From contig NC_067207.1 in the NCBI RefSeq assembly GCF_026262505.1, positions 28,302,082 through 28,366,081 of the forward strand: a DNA stretch of 64,000 bases, written 5' to 3'. The translations under genes were made by a program, and so were the position numbers. This DNA comes from Trichomonas vaginalis G3 (taxonomy: Eukaryota; Parabasalia; Trichomonadida; Trichomonadidae). Under the pieces are notes generated by a model. The model did no database searches. It worked only from the letters and a program-made list of their open reading frames with translations, and was not told the DNA's origin. Positions 38,821 to 48,373 of the stretch are shown here, in pieces. Every line of letters starts with the position of its first letter. Position 1 is the stretch's first letter.

Positions 38821-40449
38821 ATGTTGAATCTTGACCCAGGAAAAATCATTCCTTCACAAAAAAACATAGCTCAATCAGCGCCTACTATTTCTGCTCCCAC
38901 TATTTCAGTCGAAAACATTCAGCCGCCAAAAGAAGACCCAAAACAACCAGTTAAATCTAATAGTACAGATCTTTTCGAGCGCGCTGAAGAAGCAGGTAAA
39001 GAAATTAAAACATTTGTTAGAACCAAACAAGAAATCGAAGCTACATTTGGTCTAACAGAAACATACGCTTATATTTATAACAAAACAAACAAAATTCTCA
39101 AAGTTACTGATCTAAATTCTCCAAGTACATTTCATGGTTTCCAAATTAAATCAAATTCAGATGAGTTTGTCATAATAAATAACTCAATTATTTTATTTTC
39201 TGCATCAGATGGCTTCAACCAATGCATAATTAGCGAAGGAAACTTTACGAAAATCCCTCATGAACTAAATAATGCAAAACAAATGAAAATAGACCCATTA
39301 TTTAACGAGCGTTTCTTCTTTTTGAAACAAAACAAAGATCTTTACGTTGTTCAGCACACCGGTGAGTTAATATACGAAGAAAAGAAATACAAACAGAACG
39401 TTTCGTGGTTTGATCTAAGCAGAAAGTTTATTTTATTTTTAATCGACGGATATTACGAATTATGGCGTAGAAACGATACAGAAGAGACATACATCTGGAG
39501 AGAGAAGCAAACAGACGATAAAAAGTATTATGTTGATGATAATTTTCTCTTTGAATATACAAACAACACAGTTACAGCATTCAATGCAAACAATCCTTCG
39601 GAGCCTTCTATTGAACCAAGATTTAACGTTTGGCACTTTTGGAAAGGAAATTCTTCAGTTATTGAAACAAAAGACGGCATTGAACTGAATAATACTACTA
39701 TTAAACTCGACTACAATATAATTGCAGCTGATGCAAACCAAAAATTCAACGTTGTTTTTGATGAACATTATAATCCAAACATTACTCAACGAAAATACAA
39801 CGTTAATACAGATGATAATGTCTACGCTGATGAGGCATTCATATCTGCATCAAAGGATGTACATAAAGAGGCTTCTAAACACGTACAAACTGTAATCGAA
39901 GCAATTCACAACGGAGAACTCAAACTTATTGAGAATCTTAAAGAACAAAGTGTTCCCGTTCAGAAGCACATGGCAACTCTTGCAAAAAATGCTAAGAAAG
40001 TCTTAAAAGAAACAGAAATTTTGAAAGATTCCCTTATCCATTCGGGATCATCAGTCAAATCACTTGCAATGATGATGAAGGAAAGTGATAACCCAGATGA
40101 GATAGCAATTAAAGCTATTTCTTGCAATAATGAAGAATTTCACAATTTCGTCCTTGAAAACGAGTTCAAAGAGAATATTCCACGCTTCAAACAATCTACA
40201 CTGATCGAATTGATACCAAAGATGGCATCAGTTCTCGAATCAGATCCTCAGGGAATTTCCGAAATTTTGATGTCAGTTTTGTTGCAAATTGACATTGACC
40301 AAAATGCAGGAAATGATAAATTAAAGGCAAATGCCGATGATTTGATGTCTACAATCATTTGCATGTACCAACAACTTCCTCCAAACGCTCCTTGCATGAG
40401 AACAATTAGAATGCTTTCTCATATCGCTGTTTCTCTTAAGAATATATAA
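38821..40449 (+). CDS. EDC4/Ge-1-like mRNA decapping scaffold (tentative)
   Basis: 542 residues. A Pro-rich N-terminus (~1-55) leads to a beta-rich block of ~300 residues (TETYAYIYNKTNKILKVTDL, RFFFLKQNKDLYVVQHTGEL) that could be a short WD40-like propeller. A coiled coil follows at ~345-420 (KHVQTVIEAIHNGELKLIEN), then an alpha-helical C-terminal domain of ~120 residues with AIKAISCNNEEFHNFVLENE and STLIELIPKMASVLESDPQG. The order beta-propeller, coiled coil, helical repeat domain, and the C-terminal segment itself, resemble EDC4 (Ge-1), a P-body scaffold for decapping. It is much shorter than animal EDC4. Assignment rests on layout and C-terminal pattern only. Confidence 0.45.
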   Translation: MLNLDPGKIIPSQKNIAQSAPTISAPTISVENIQPPKEDPKQPVKSNSTDLFERAEEAGKEIKTFVRTKQEIEATFGLTETYAYIYNKTNKILKVTDLNSPSTFHGFQIKSNSDEFVIINNSIILFSASDGFNQCIISEGNFTKIPHELNNAKQMKIDPLFNERFFFLKQNKDLYVVQHTGELIYEEKKYKQNVSWFDLSRKFILFLIDGYYELWRRNDTEETYIWREKQTDDKKYYVDDNFLFEYTNNTVTAFNANNPSEPSIEPRFNVWHFWKGNSSVIETKDGIELNNTTIKLDYNIIAADANQKFNVVFDEHYNPNITQRKYNVNTDDNVYADEAFISASKDVHKEASKHVQTVIEAIHNGELKLIENLKEQSVPVQKHMATLAKNAKKVLKETEILKDSLIHSGSSVKSLAMMMKESDNPDEIAIKAISCNNEEFHNFVLENEFKENIPRFKQSTLIELIPKMASVLESDPQGISEILMSVLLQIDIDQNAGNDKLKANADDLMSTIICMYQQLPPNAPCMRTIRMLSHIAVSLKNI

Positions 40450-40874
40450 AAATGGTTTATTGTTTTTATATCAAATTCAATTTTTTTTTTATTTCGTTAA
40501 TTATCAACTATTATCATTGCCAATAGTGTTAAAAATTATTATTTTGTTAGAGATACTGATACTTTTTTTAAAATGTCTTGAAAAAAAGTAATATATTTCA
40601 TGGAAATAAAGCTTGTCTTTTGGCCAGTCAATATTTGTCAATTACTTCATAAATATTTTATCAAAGTTGACTTAAGACTGATCTAAACCCTTGAATATTA
40701 GCAAAATATATCATTAAATTTATATGTGAGATGTTCCCGCCCTATGTATCATTCCTACAAACACATTCTACTAGATTACTGTAATCTGTAAAGTTCAGAG
40801 ACAATTTTCTTGGGGAAATGATAGAGATTGAATTTTTTTTAAAAAAAGTGACAAATAATTTTGAAACTTTAAAA
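40450..40874. other. Intergenic region, nothing recognised
   Basis: About 425 AT-rich bases including the in-frame 40818-40874 stretch upstream of the TFIIA gene, which I take to be untranslated because it contains a run of eight T and seven A residues and lies outside family similarity. Confidence 0.4.
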
Positions 40875-41525
40875 ATGTACAATAACTATAATATTACTGA
40901 CCAACAAACTATTAACATGTATAGCAAAATCATCGAAGATGTTACAGAATCTATGCGCGACTTATGGAGAAACAGTGGAAATGATCCAAGACTTTTAGAC
41001 AAATTTAGAGATAATTGGGCTTATGAAACAATGAAATCAATCAACATTAACATGGCCAAGCCCGAAAGTTTTATTTCCACCAGCAATAATTCGGAAATTA
41101 AGACGTTAGACCAAATTTTGGTTGATTTTCAACTTCCTTTCCAAGCAGTACCACAGGCTCCACCACAAGAGAATAAAGAAGAAGAGGAAGAAAAAGCCGA
41201 TGATGACGATGGATTTGAAGACGTAGATGATGGAGAAAATGCAGATGCTCAAAAGAAGAGCGCTTCTGAGTCAAGCTCTTCTGATTCAGACTCATCAACC
41301 GAATCAGATCACGAATTTGATGATGATCCAGAAATTAAGGAATTACTTACGCAAATTGAAACAGATTCTCAATTACTTTGCCATTACAGAAGTACTAAGG
41401 ATAAAGGTAAAAAGCATATCCAAGAATTTGAGCTCTCACATATCCATTTAACTCATAATGGACAACCTTTATTCATTTCTCATGGTACAATGTCTTGCCC
41501 GAACAATAAGGCAAGGTTCTCATAA
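40875..41525 (+). CDS. TFIIA large (alpha/beta) subunit
   Basis: 216 residues from the ATG at 40875. The N-terminal helix region, INMYSKIIEDVTESMRDLWR followed by DPRLLDKFRDNWAYETM, matches the four-helix-bundle part of TFIIA-alpha. A long acidic linker (EEEEEKADDDDGFEDVDDGE, then a Ser/Asp run) is typical. The C-terminal part, DSQLLCHYRSTKDKGKKHIQ and EFELSHIHLTHNGQPLFISH, matches the beta-barrel part that contacts TBP and DNA. TFIIA stabilises TBP on promoters in the nucleus. The gene is shorter than animal homologues mainly in the linker. It looks whole; expected partners are the TFIIA small subunit and TBP or TBP-like proteins. Confidence 0.85.
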   Translation: MYNNYNITDQQTINMYSKIIEDVTESMRDLWRNSGNDPRLLDKFRDNWAYETMKSININMAKPESFISTSNNSEIKTLDQILVDFQLPFQAVPQAPPQENKEEEEEKADDDDGFEDVDDGENADAQKKSASESSSSDSDSSTESDHEFDDDPEIKELLTQIETDSQLLCHYRSTKDKGKKHIQEFELSHIHLTHNGQPLFISHGTMSCPNNKARFS

Positions 41526-41613
41526 AACATTGAGTAAATGTAAGTATTATGAATTTCTTTAATTTTTTTTTACATTTGAAATCTAATCAAAAAAAAAATA
41601 TTTTATATTGTTA

Positions 41614-43018
41614 TTATTTTGCACCTGATCTAAGAAGAAGATTCATGATCTTCTTATAGTTTTCATTCTCGTTTTGTTTCTCTTTCGCATAATCAAGTGC
41701 AGTTTTTCCATCATTGTCTTTGTCATTCAGATTTACACGGATTGAAACTAAATATTCAACAACTTCAAAATGACCTTCCTTTGATGCCCAATGAAGTGAA
41801 GAACTATTATAATTTGTTTTAGCATTTTTATTGCATCCTATTTGAATCAAATATTTAACTACTTCAAGACGACCATTAGACGATGCAATAATTAATGGAG
41901 AGAATCCATCATTATCTTTCTCATCTGGATTTCCTCCAACTGAAACAAGATATTTAACTGTTTCAAGACGACCATTCCATGATGCAATGTAAATACAATT
42001 TGCATTATCTTTTTGTTTAGAGTTTGCATCACAACCAATACTTATCAAATATTTAACTGTTTCAAGATGACCGTATGATGATGCACAAAGAATTGCATTA
42101 AATCCATCTTTATTTCGCCAATTTTTATCAAAACCAACTCCAATTAAATATTTTACAATTTCAAAATGTACATTTGCAGATGCTTCAATTAAACAATTGT
42201 TTCCGAATTTACTAATTGCATTTCTATCACAACCTCCTTCAATAAGAGATTTTGTTAATTGAAGATCTCCATTAACACATGCCATAATAAGTGGAGTATT
42301 TTGATCAGAATCTCTCTTTTCACTTAATCCAACTGCACATGAAATAGACATCTTCAGTTTATCATCTTTATCTGAAAGTTCTTCAAGGAAATTGTAAACT
42401 GAATCAAAATCATTTGAATTCAACGGAATTTCACATATTTTTGCAAATTCATTGATAGATTGATTTAATTGACTGTTTTTGTTATTAAGATTATATATTT
42501 CGTCTTTGTATCTTGTATTTTCTGTTTGAATTTGATTAAATTTGTTATTAAGATTAGATATTTCGTCTTTGTATTGTTTTCCTTCGTTTTTGTATTGGTT
42601 GATTTCATTTTCCATCGTAGCGATCTTTGATTTGAGAGTTTGAATTTCGGATTTTAATTGTGTGACTTCTTCTGAATTTGAATTAATTTTTTTCGTTGTA
42701 TTTCTTAAGGTAATCAATTAATGAACGACAAGATTTGAGTTTCAGGTTCTTTTTTTAGCAATTAAGAACGTTAATCGCGTCTTCGAATGAATCAATTAAA
42801 ACATTGCATTTCCGAATAAAACAAAATAGTTTGGGAGTACTGTACTTTGATTTGCCTTGAGAAAGAAGAGTAGAGAAATCGTTAGATTTAAGATTGACTT
42901 TTTCTAATACTTTTGGAATGTCATCTTTATCTACAATATCATAGAAATTATCTTGTTCGATATATGTTTGAATGTTGTTAGCGATATAATCAAAATCAAC
43001 AGTCAGACCTTGGCTCAT
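41614..43018 (-). pseudogene. Ankyrin-repeat gene with a stop and a frame change
   Basis: Starts at ATG 43018 (MSQGLTVDFDYIANNIQTYI) with the ankyrin-family N-terminus (LLSQGKSKYSTPKLFCFIRK). A TAA before an A-run (near 42755) interrupts it, and the frame changes again at an A-rich stretch near 42690. Downstream, 41614-42717 encodes a coiled coil (KSEIQTLKSKIATMENEINQ) and seven or more ankyrin repeats (PLIMACVNGDLQLTKSLIEG, AILCASSYGHLETVKYLISI and others), ending in an intact cap. Both breaks lie at homopolymer A-runs, so sequencing error is possible; otherwise this is a recent host pseudogene. Its 5' side borders a 1.49 kb mobile element. Confidence 0.8.
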
Positions 43019-43351
43019 CGAAAAAAATTTTGAAAGTCGTTTTCTAAAAATCCTATTAAATTCCAGTGAATAATCGCAGAAATCAAGATTTCTCAATAAA
43101 TTTTAGAAGAACATTAAGGATGTCAATTCGGAAAATTGTTTTCGTTTTAGGAGAATATAATTTTCCTTTTGGAAAATTTAAAAAGTGAGACGCGCAGGAT
43201 TCGAACTTTTTTAAAAGTTGATTTAAATATATTCTAGTGTGATTTCTAAGGATAATATCATATTTAAAATAAGAATATACTAGTTTGGGTGGTATAATTT
43301 TTTCGATAAATTTGAGAATATGTACGTTTAGGGCATCAAAAGTGTCAATTC

Positions 43352-43369
43352 GCTCAGCGAAAGCTGAGC
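43352..43369. other. Perfect hairpin with GAAA tetraloop
   Basis: GCTCAGCGAAAGCTGAGC is a 7-bp perfect stem closed by a GNRA-type GAAA loop, inside the 1.49 kb element. It may be a structured RNA, a nicking or binding site, or chance. Confidence 0.55.
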
Positions 43370-43618
43370 TAGCTTCGTTCTCGAAAGAATAGGGAAGGAG
43401 TGAAAGAGAGTGATACAGATGTTGACACATTCATATCATTTCAACAAATTTTGATCAAATTGAAATTCAATGAAATTCAATTCACTTCATATCCTTCAGT
43501 CAGTACATTGACATCCTTCTACATCACAATGATAACTCGTACATCAATAGTTCTACAACTGACTCAGAAAAAACAAGATTTTTACTTCCAGCTTACAGCT
43601 TTTAAAAAGTTTCGATGA

Positions 43619-44590
43619 TAAAAATCACTCTACTCTCGTTTATCGATATGTTGTGATAGTAGGTAAACGTATTCTTATCGATATTAATGAAAATATTTTT
43701 ACGAAAATCTGAACCAATTACAGAGTTATTCATAAAGTTTATGATAACTGTAATTACTTCATCTTTGCTTTATATTTGAATAAACAATTTAATTTAATTT
43801 GCATAATTTTTTTTAGTTGAAAAACAGGAAACTTAGTTGAGTTTGTATTATTTTTATCGTTCAATTCATTGTATCAGTGAGTGATCCAGATATTTAAGAT
43901 ATTTTGAAAAAATTTATTAATTTGATTAACAAATTTTAATCAAAATAGCAAAAATCTATTTGATAGCTGTAAGCAAACATTAACTTTTATTTCAAGCAAA
44001 ATCACTTATTTTCATCTAAACGTATAAAATTGTCAATTTTATGAGAATAAATTTAAAATCTCATGAAATATAAAGAAGAGTAATATTTTTCAATTTTCTT
44101 TTTTCTTTGTCTCAAATATTTTCTGTTGGGAATTTTCTTGTTATCAAAAAATAATTTTAATATTTGTTTATTTCATTACATACAATAAAATTTTAAAAAC
44201 TCTATTTCTTCTCAAGAAAATTTTTTTCCTTCATATGAAGAAACATTTTGTTCTCCATTTGATGCTGAGTCTAAATCTCGATTTTTGAATTTTCTTCTTT
44301 CCAAATTTCTTTTTTCCAAATTAGAAGTTTAATTCAAATTTTCAATAGTTTATATAGTTTCTCAAACCGTCTTAGATTTTCTTACTTTTTGGGGATTTTC
44401 TCTCAAAATATACAAAAATAGTAATATCAATACATGTGTCTAATATACTTTAAAACCATCGTGATAAAATTCAAAAACGAAGAGTTCTTCTCTCCAAATT
44501 TTTTTCAAAATCAAAAAAATCGGATAAAAAAGTACGTTTGGAAAATTCATTTTTAGCATTTTAGGAATTTTCTCACTTTCCTTCCAAATT
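43619..44590. other. AT-rich interior of the 1.49 kb element
   Basis: No coding frame; many A/T runs and short CTTTTTTC-type repeats. Nothing recognised. Confidence 0.4.
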
Positions 44591-44869
44591 GACATCCTTA
44601 AGAACATCCATTATTCATTTGCACTTTTTAATCGAAAGAACACAGGAAAGTGATAATGAATAAAGATTGGATTTTAGTTAGGTTCATGCAACAAATACAT
44701 GGATTGAATTAAAGAATCATACATAAAAATTTCCAAAAATCATTTTTTTATCTTCCGAATTTGCAACATTAGCCGAATGATATTCATATTGAAGATAAAT
44801 TTTTTCTTATGTCATTGTTTCTATGATCGAAGCATGTTTTCCCATCTTTATCCTTTGATTCTTTATAAG

Positions 44870-45168
44870 CTACAACAGAGATATGATATTTAACAACTTC
44901 AAGAGACGTTTTTGTGATACACAAATTAGAGGAGTAAATTCAAATAAACTTCCTTTTCCATCTTTATTCTTAAAAAAATTTAAGATAACCATTTTGTGAT
45001 GCTGCATTGAGAGGAGTAAGTCCTCAAAACAATCTGCTTCTTTATCAGCCATAACAGAGATAAGATATTGAACAATTTCATGAGGACCATTTACTGACGC
45101 ACGAAAGAGTGGAGTCAATCCATGTTTATTCGTTTTTTCTCTATCAAAAAATAATCAACAATATCTTT
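44870..45168 (-). pseudogene. Ankyrin-repeat gene fragment cut by the second Maverick
   Basis: The frame contains PLFRASVNGPHEIVQYLISV and worn repeats after it. Upstream, out to about 45168, the sequence still reads like an ankyrin repeat (KDIVDYFLIEKKRIN), then changes abruptly to the Maverick terminal sequence near 45173. The gene's 5' part is missing from the window. Repeats downstream are badly eroded (stop and length changes), so decay continued after or preceded the insertion. Confidence 0.7.
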
Positions 45169-45172
45169 AGTT

Positions 45173-45397
45173 AGTATGGTTAAGTTGGGTACGGCGGCAC
45201 TGCGTTCCACCTTACCCAAGTTAACCTTAAATATTTCCGAAACCGTTAACGTAAATTTTACAACACAACCATAACACCAACTTAACCTTAAATATTTACA
45301 AAACCGTCTGACACATAAATGACTTCACTAACGAACTCACTAATGTAAAAAATAAACGTTCTCACTATCGTTCTCACTAACGACTTCACTAATGTTC
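45173..45397. repeat. Maverick terminal region with hairpin and direct repeats
   Basis: GGTTAAGTTGGGTA near 45178 pairs with TACCCAAGTTAACC near 45222 (13 of 14), making a terminal hairpin with a ~30-base loop. Just inside, TTAACCTTAAATATTT occurs twice (about 45222 and 45283), each followed by an AAACCGT motif, then (T)CTCACTAACG-type short repeats. This suggests a structured replication or integration end. Confidence 0.6.
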
Positions 45398-45682
45398 TCA
45401 TAAATTTTCCTCAATATCTTCATCATCAGTGTTAACCATATTGTAGTCATACTTGAAGCCATAAACTTTCTCTAACTTCTTAACGTACAATTTACATAAC
45501 TTACCTTCGTCATCGTATGGTTTAATGATATAACTATTTCTATCTTTATACACAGTCAATGAAAAGTCAACTGGTCTCGGATGTATTTGAAAGAACATGT
45601 TATGCTCAGGAAGGAAGAATAAATGTTTAAATGTATGTTTGTTATATTTTTCGATTTGTATGAGTTGCTTTTGTTCTGTCAT
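45398..45682 (-). CDS. Maverick hypothetical protein, 94 aa
   Basis: Starts at ATG 45682 (MTEQKQLIQIEKYNKHTFKH). Beta-rich, with FQIHPRPVDFSLTVYKDRNS and YIIKPYDDEGKLCKLYV, and an acidic end. First gene inside the terminus. No family recognised. Confidence 0.5.
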   Translation of the reverse strand: MTEQKQLIQIEKYNKHTFKHLFFLPEHNMFFQIHPRPVDFSLTVYKDRNSYIIKPYDDEGKLCKLYVKKLEKVYGFKYDYNMVNTDDEDIEENL

Positions 45683-45784
45683 TTACATCCAAATAAAAAT
45701 TTTCAGTAAAATAAAAAATAAACTTAAAAATTAATGATATCACCACCCTCACACGTATGAAAACATAGCACAAAAATAAATTTA

Positions 45785-45838
45785 GGTGAAGTGGTGAGAT
45801 CTCACCTCTTTTTTCACCTGTTTTTTCACCCTGTTGAA
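45785..45838. repeat. Solo terminus of the small inverted-repeat element family
   Basis: TTTAGGTGAAGTGGTGAGATCTCACC (shown in parts: lead TTTAGGTGAAG, palindrome GGTGAGATCTCACC at 45793-45806) is followed by two TCACC half-sites at 12-bp spacing and CTGTTGAATTC. It is the same design as the ends at 54177 and 55266, with no gene of that element next to it; probably a solo remnant or a site acquired by the Maverick. Confidence 0.65.
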
Positions 45839-45839
45839 T

Positions 45840-46367
45840 TCATTGCTTTATAACTCTCTTCCTTGGTTTCTTTTTAGTTGCTTTCTTCACGTCTGTCTCC
45901 AACTTGACTGTCTTTCTTCTTCGTCCGTAATGATACCAGTTACTTCCACCAGTCAATGGGTCAAATGGTCTTTCGTAAGGGTTTCCATACATTCCATAGG
46001 GACCATACGGAAGAACTACTGGTGGAGAAGAAACATTTTCTTTAGTTCCATCGACTCTATTTAAATGCATTGTTTCACCTTTCATCTGGTCATTAAAGTC
46101 TTTTGCGTGTTTTGCAAACTCATCGTCCTTTCCTAAAGCATTTTCTGACTCAGTCGCAACCAAATTGGATGCTTTATTTATGAGCCCTATTTTATTTAAT
46201 CTTAACTTCTTTGCAACCCAGCCTCCAATCTTCCCTTTATTTGCATCTAATGTCTTCGAAACCCTTCCTCCACTCATTTTATTTACTGCGTCATAAGCTC
46301 CAAGTGCTTTTGCTCCAAATGCTAATGCTTTTGTTCCCATTGCGCCTAAAGCTGCCCAAGCTACCAT
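45840..46367 (-). CDS. Small basic protein with Gly/Ala-rich hydrophobic N-terminus
   Basis: 175 residues, starting MVAWAALGAMGTKALAFGAK, a Gly/Ala-rich amphipathic stretch, followed by basic helices (GKIGGWVAKKLRLNKIGLIN), a Pro/Gly/Tyr-rich loop (YGPYGMYGNPYERPFDPLTG) and a basic tail KKKPRKRVIKQ. The layout is reminiscent of virion core or membrane-active proteins such as adenovirus VI or X, but that is only an analogy. It overlaps the start region of its neighbour on the same strand. Confidence 0.5.
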   Translation of the reverse strand: MVAWAALGAMGTKALAFGAKALGAYDAVNKMSGGRVSKTLDANKGKIGGWVAKKLRLNKIGLINKASNLVATESENALGKDDEFAKHAKDFNDQMKGETMHLNRVDGTKENVSSPPVVLPYGPYGMYGNPYERPFDPLTGGSNWYHYGRRRKTVKLETDVKKATKKKPRKRVIKQ

Positions 46368-46580
46368 TTACACCATATTAAAATCATCTCTCTTCAATAT
46401 TATCTCATAAAAGTTCTCGTTACTGGAGAAAGTCAATGAAACATAAGCGTTCTCACGGGCTTCGCCCTCACCGCTTTGCGGTCTATCTAACTTATTTCTT
46501 ATATCATCTATACGCTTCAAAATGTCTGAACAATTGCTAACATCTTCTACAACAGTTATTTCATCATGAATGACCTTCAA
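46368..46580 (-). CDS. Maverick hypothetical protein, about 70 aa
   Basis: Helical, charged (DVSNCSDILKRIDDIRNKLD), ending FYEIILKRDDFNMV. The frame opens at a TTG and no good ATG was found nearby, so the start is uncertain. It lies between the 175-residue and ~293-residue proteins on the same strand with almost no gaps. A GC-rich GGGCTTCGCCCTCACCGC stretch inside (about 46457) forms a small hairpin. Confidence 0.4.
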   Translation of the reverse strand: MKVIHDEITVVEDVSNCSDILKRIDDIRNKLDRPQSGEGEARENAYVSLTFSSNENFYEIILKRDDFNMV

Positions 46581-46591
46581 AACAAGCTCAT

Positions 46592-47473
46592 TTAATATGC
46601 TATTAAAATCATCTCAATAATGAGTCCATCCTTTCCATCTTTAGGTAGCACAACATCTTTCATTGAAGAAGGTTCGACAAGTCTTATGTTAAACTTACTG
46701 ACAAAGTTTGTTATACTATAATGCTTCGGCGGCGAATACATATAGTTTGAAAGACATAATATAGATTCTTCAGCAAATTCACTTATACTGGATTTTATAA
46801 CAATGTTCTCACGAGACCAAATACCACCAATTGACAATCTTGTAAGCAATCCTGCTGAACCTTCTACTGTAAACGTCGATGGTAACATTCCACGAAGGTC
46901 ATCTATTGACATCGTTGAGTCACTGTATTTAAATATTTTCTTAAAGCAATCGTCATTATCTAACCATGCAATAGCTTTGAAGTTTTCATTCGAATATACA
47001 TCTGCTTCATTAAATGTAAAACCTGACTTCTTTGCAGAGATGACTTTAAAATCTATTGAGTTTGTTTCAAAATTATATGCTATGGTAACTTCTGAAGGTA
47101 ATGGATGTCCTTCCGCAGTCAGTTGTTCTCTCACTACCGTTTGAAGCTTTGTATTAAAAACTTTCATGTCATCTCCTGTATCTAAGTTCACATACACAGC
47201 AACAGGGAAACTATCTTGCTTCTTTGTTTCATCATTATATCTCAAAACATTAAAGTTCTTCAATAATATTGTTCTTCCTGCTGGAATACTTCGAACCTGT
47301 CTGATTTCAATAGCTTTCTCACCTCCTACATACTCTACCCAGTGTCTTGGATATTCATAAGTATACTGACTTTCTTGAATTTTGGTAGGTTTCATCATAA
47401 CGTGTTCATAGTATATCTTTATACTCTTGTCAGTTAGACTCGGTGCTATGTTCTGAATATTTCTGACTTGCAT
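46592..47473 (-). CDS. Maverick beta-rich structural protein, 293 aa
   Basis: I start it at the ATG at 47473 (MQVRNIQNIAPSLTDKSIKI), behind an initiator-like TCATTTTATC; the frame is open 51 bases further. Predominantly beta strands, with RHWVEYVGGEKAIEIRQVRS, GRTILLKNFNVLRYNDETKK and a C-terminal NFVSKFNIRLVEPSSMKDVV. The C-terminal pattern (strand, RLV, hydrophobic end strand) is like the minor-capsid-type protein at 49607-50383. A virion protein is likely; fold assignment needs modelling. Confidence 0.5.
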   Translation of the reverse strand: MQVRNIQNIAPSLTDKSIKIYYEHVMMKPTKIQESQYTYEYPRHWVEYVGGEKAIEIRQVRSIPAGRTILLKNFNVLRYNDETKKQDSFPVAVYVNLDTGDDMKVFNTKLQTVVREQLTAEGHPLPSEVTIAYNFETNSIDFKVISAKKSGFTFNEADVYSNENFKAIAWLDNDDCFKKIFKYSDSTMSIDDLRGMLPSTFTVEGSAGLLTRLSIGGIWSRENIVIKSSISEFAEESILCLSNYMYSPPKHYSITNFVSKFNIRLVEPSSMKDVVLPKDGKDGLIIEMILIAY

Positions 47474-47489
47474 TTTTAATGGAGATAAA

Positions 47490-48373
47490 ATGAAGCATTT
47501 AATACATGACGTAGATGAAGACATGAATGAAACAGTGAAAACAACACTTCTCTCATTCTTCCTTTCAGTAAGGACTATGAGTTCTGTTCAAATGGTGTTT
47601 ATTTCTATTGTGGAAAGATGGGTTCAGGAAAGACATTTAACCTCATTCGTCATATACTCATAACAGAACGTTTAGGAAACGACTCTTACTATGACCAAAT
47701 CATTATATCAGCAACTTCAGACTCTATGGACTCAACAGCGAAAACATTTATGTCAAAAGTTCAAGCCTCTGTCGTTAAAGTTCCAGACAGTGAACTCATT
47801 GAATTTCTTCAACGTTACATTCGACGTAAGAGGAAATATTATGCCATCGTTGAATTTATACAGTCAGGAATGCAAAAGACTTCTGAGGAGATGGAAAGAA
47901 TTATTGACAAACACCACTTACGTCAATACTCAGGAGTTTACGATATGAAACGACTTACAAACTACATTCTGTCAAAACTTTCAAAATACCCCTTCAAAAA
48001 GTATCCTTCAAACACTCTGCTCGTTTGTGACGACTTCGCCGGAAAAGGTTTAGTGTCAAAACCAGACTCACCATTAGCTAACATCATTACTAAAGTCAGA
48101 CATTACCACTTAACTGTAGCAATACTTATGCAAACATGGAGGTTTTTAGCTTTAAACATAAAACGTCTCATAACTGACTTCGTTATCTTTCAAGGTTTCT
48201 CACGTTATGATATTGAACTCATTTGGAAACAGTCAGGTATAACATTACCTTTTGAAGAAATTTGGGAAGCATATAAGTCTCTCATCTCTCCTCGTTCATA
48301 CCTTGAGATTCATATCATGACTAATACCATTAAAGTCAAAAATATTCCATGGGAACGACCAACATTGTTTTAA
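47490..48373 (+). pseudogene. Packaging ATPase (FtsK/HerA type)
   Basis: Contains GKMGSGKTFNLIRHILITER (Walker A), YPSNTLLVCDDFAGKGLV (Walker B strand) and VRHYHLTVAILMQTWRFLAL, then DFVIFQGFSRYDIELIWKQS, the same order as the copy at 5498-6372. Long intact frame from 47618; the N-terminal part looks disturbed. Divergent from the 46592-47473 gene. The family drives DNA into the capsid. Confidence 0.8.

Larger units (their letters stand above)
43115..44600. mobile_element. DNA transposon-like element, 1486 bp, 7-bp target duplication
   Basis: TAAGGATGTCAATTCGGAAA at 43115 is mirrored, with one mismatch in the first 19 bases, by the sequence ending GACATCCTTA at 44600. The flanks carry the same 7-mer, AGAACAT (43108-43114 and 44601-44607), a good target-site duplication (possibly 8 bp with one change). 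The inside has no transposase frame; the minus-strand frame 43083-43430 (SFENEASSAFAERIDTFDAL and HTRIYLNQLLKKFESCASHF) looks like a fragment of a repeated protein-coding stretch and reads through the terminal repeat. TSD length suggests a hAT- or P-like mechanism, but the class is undetermined. Confidence 0.65.

Noticed and set aside
43083-43430. Minus-strand 115-residue frame as a host gene
   Set aside because: It runs through the terminal repeat and target duplication of the 1.49 kb element and has no start context; better seen as repeat-derived.
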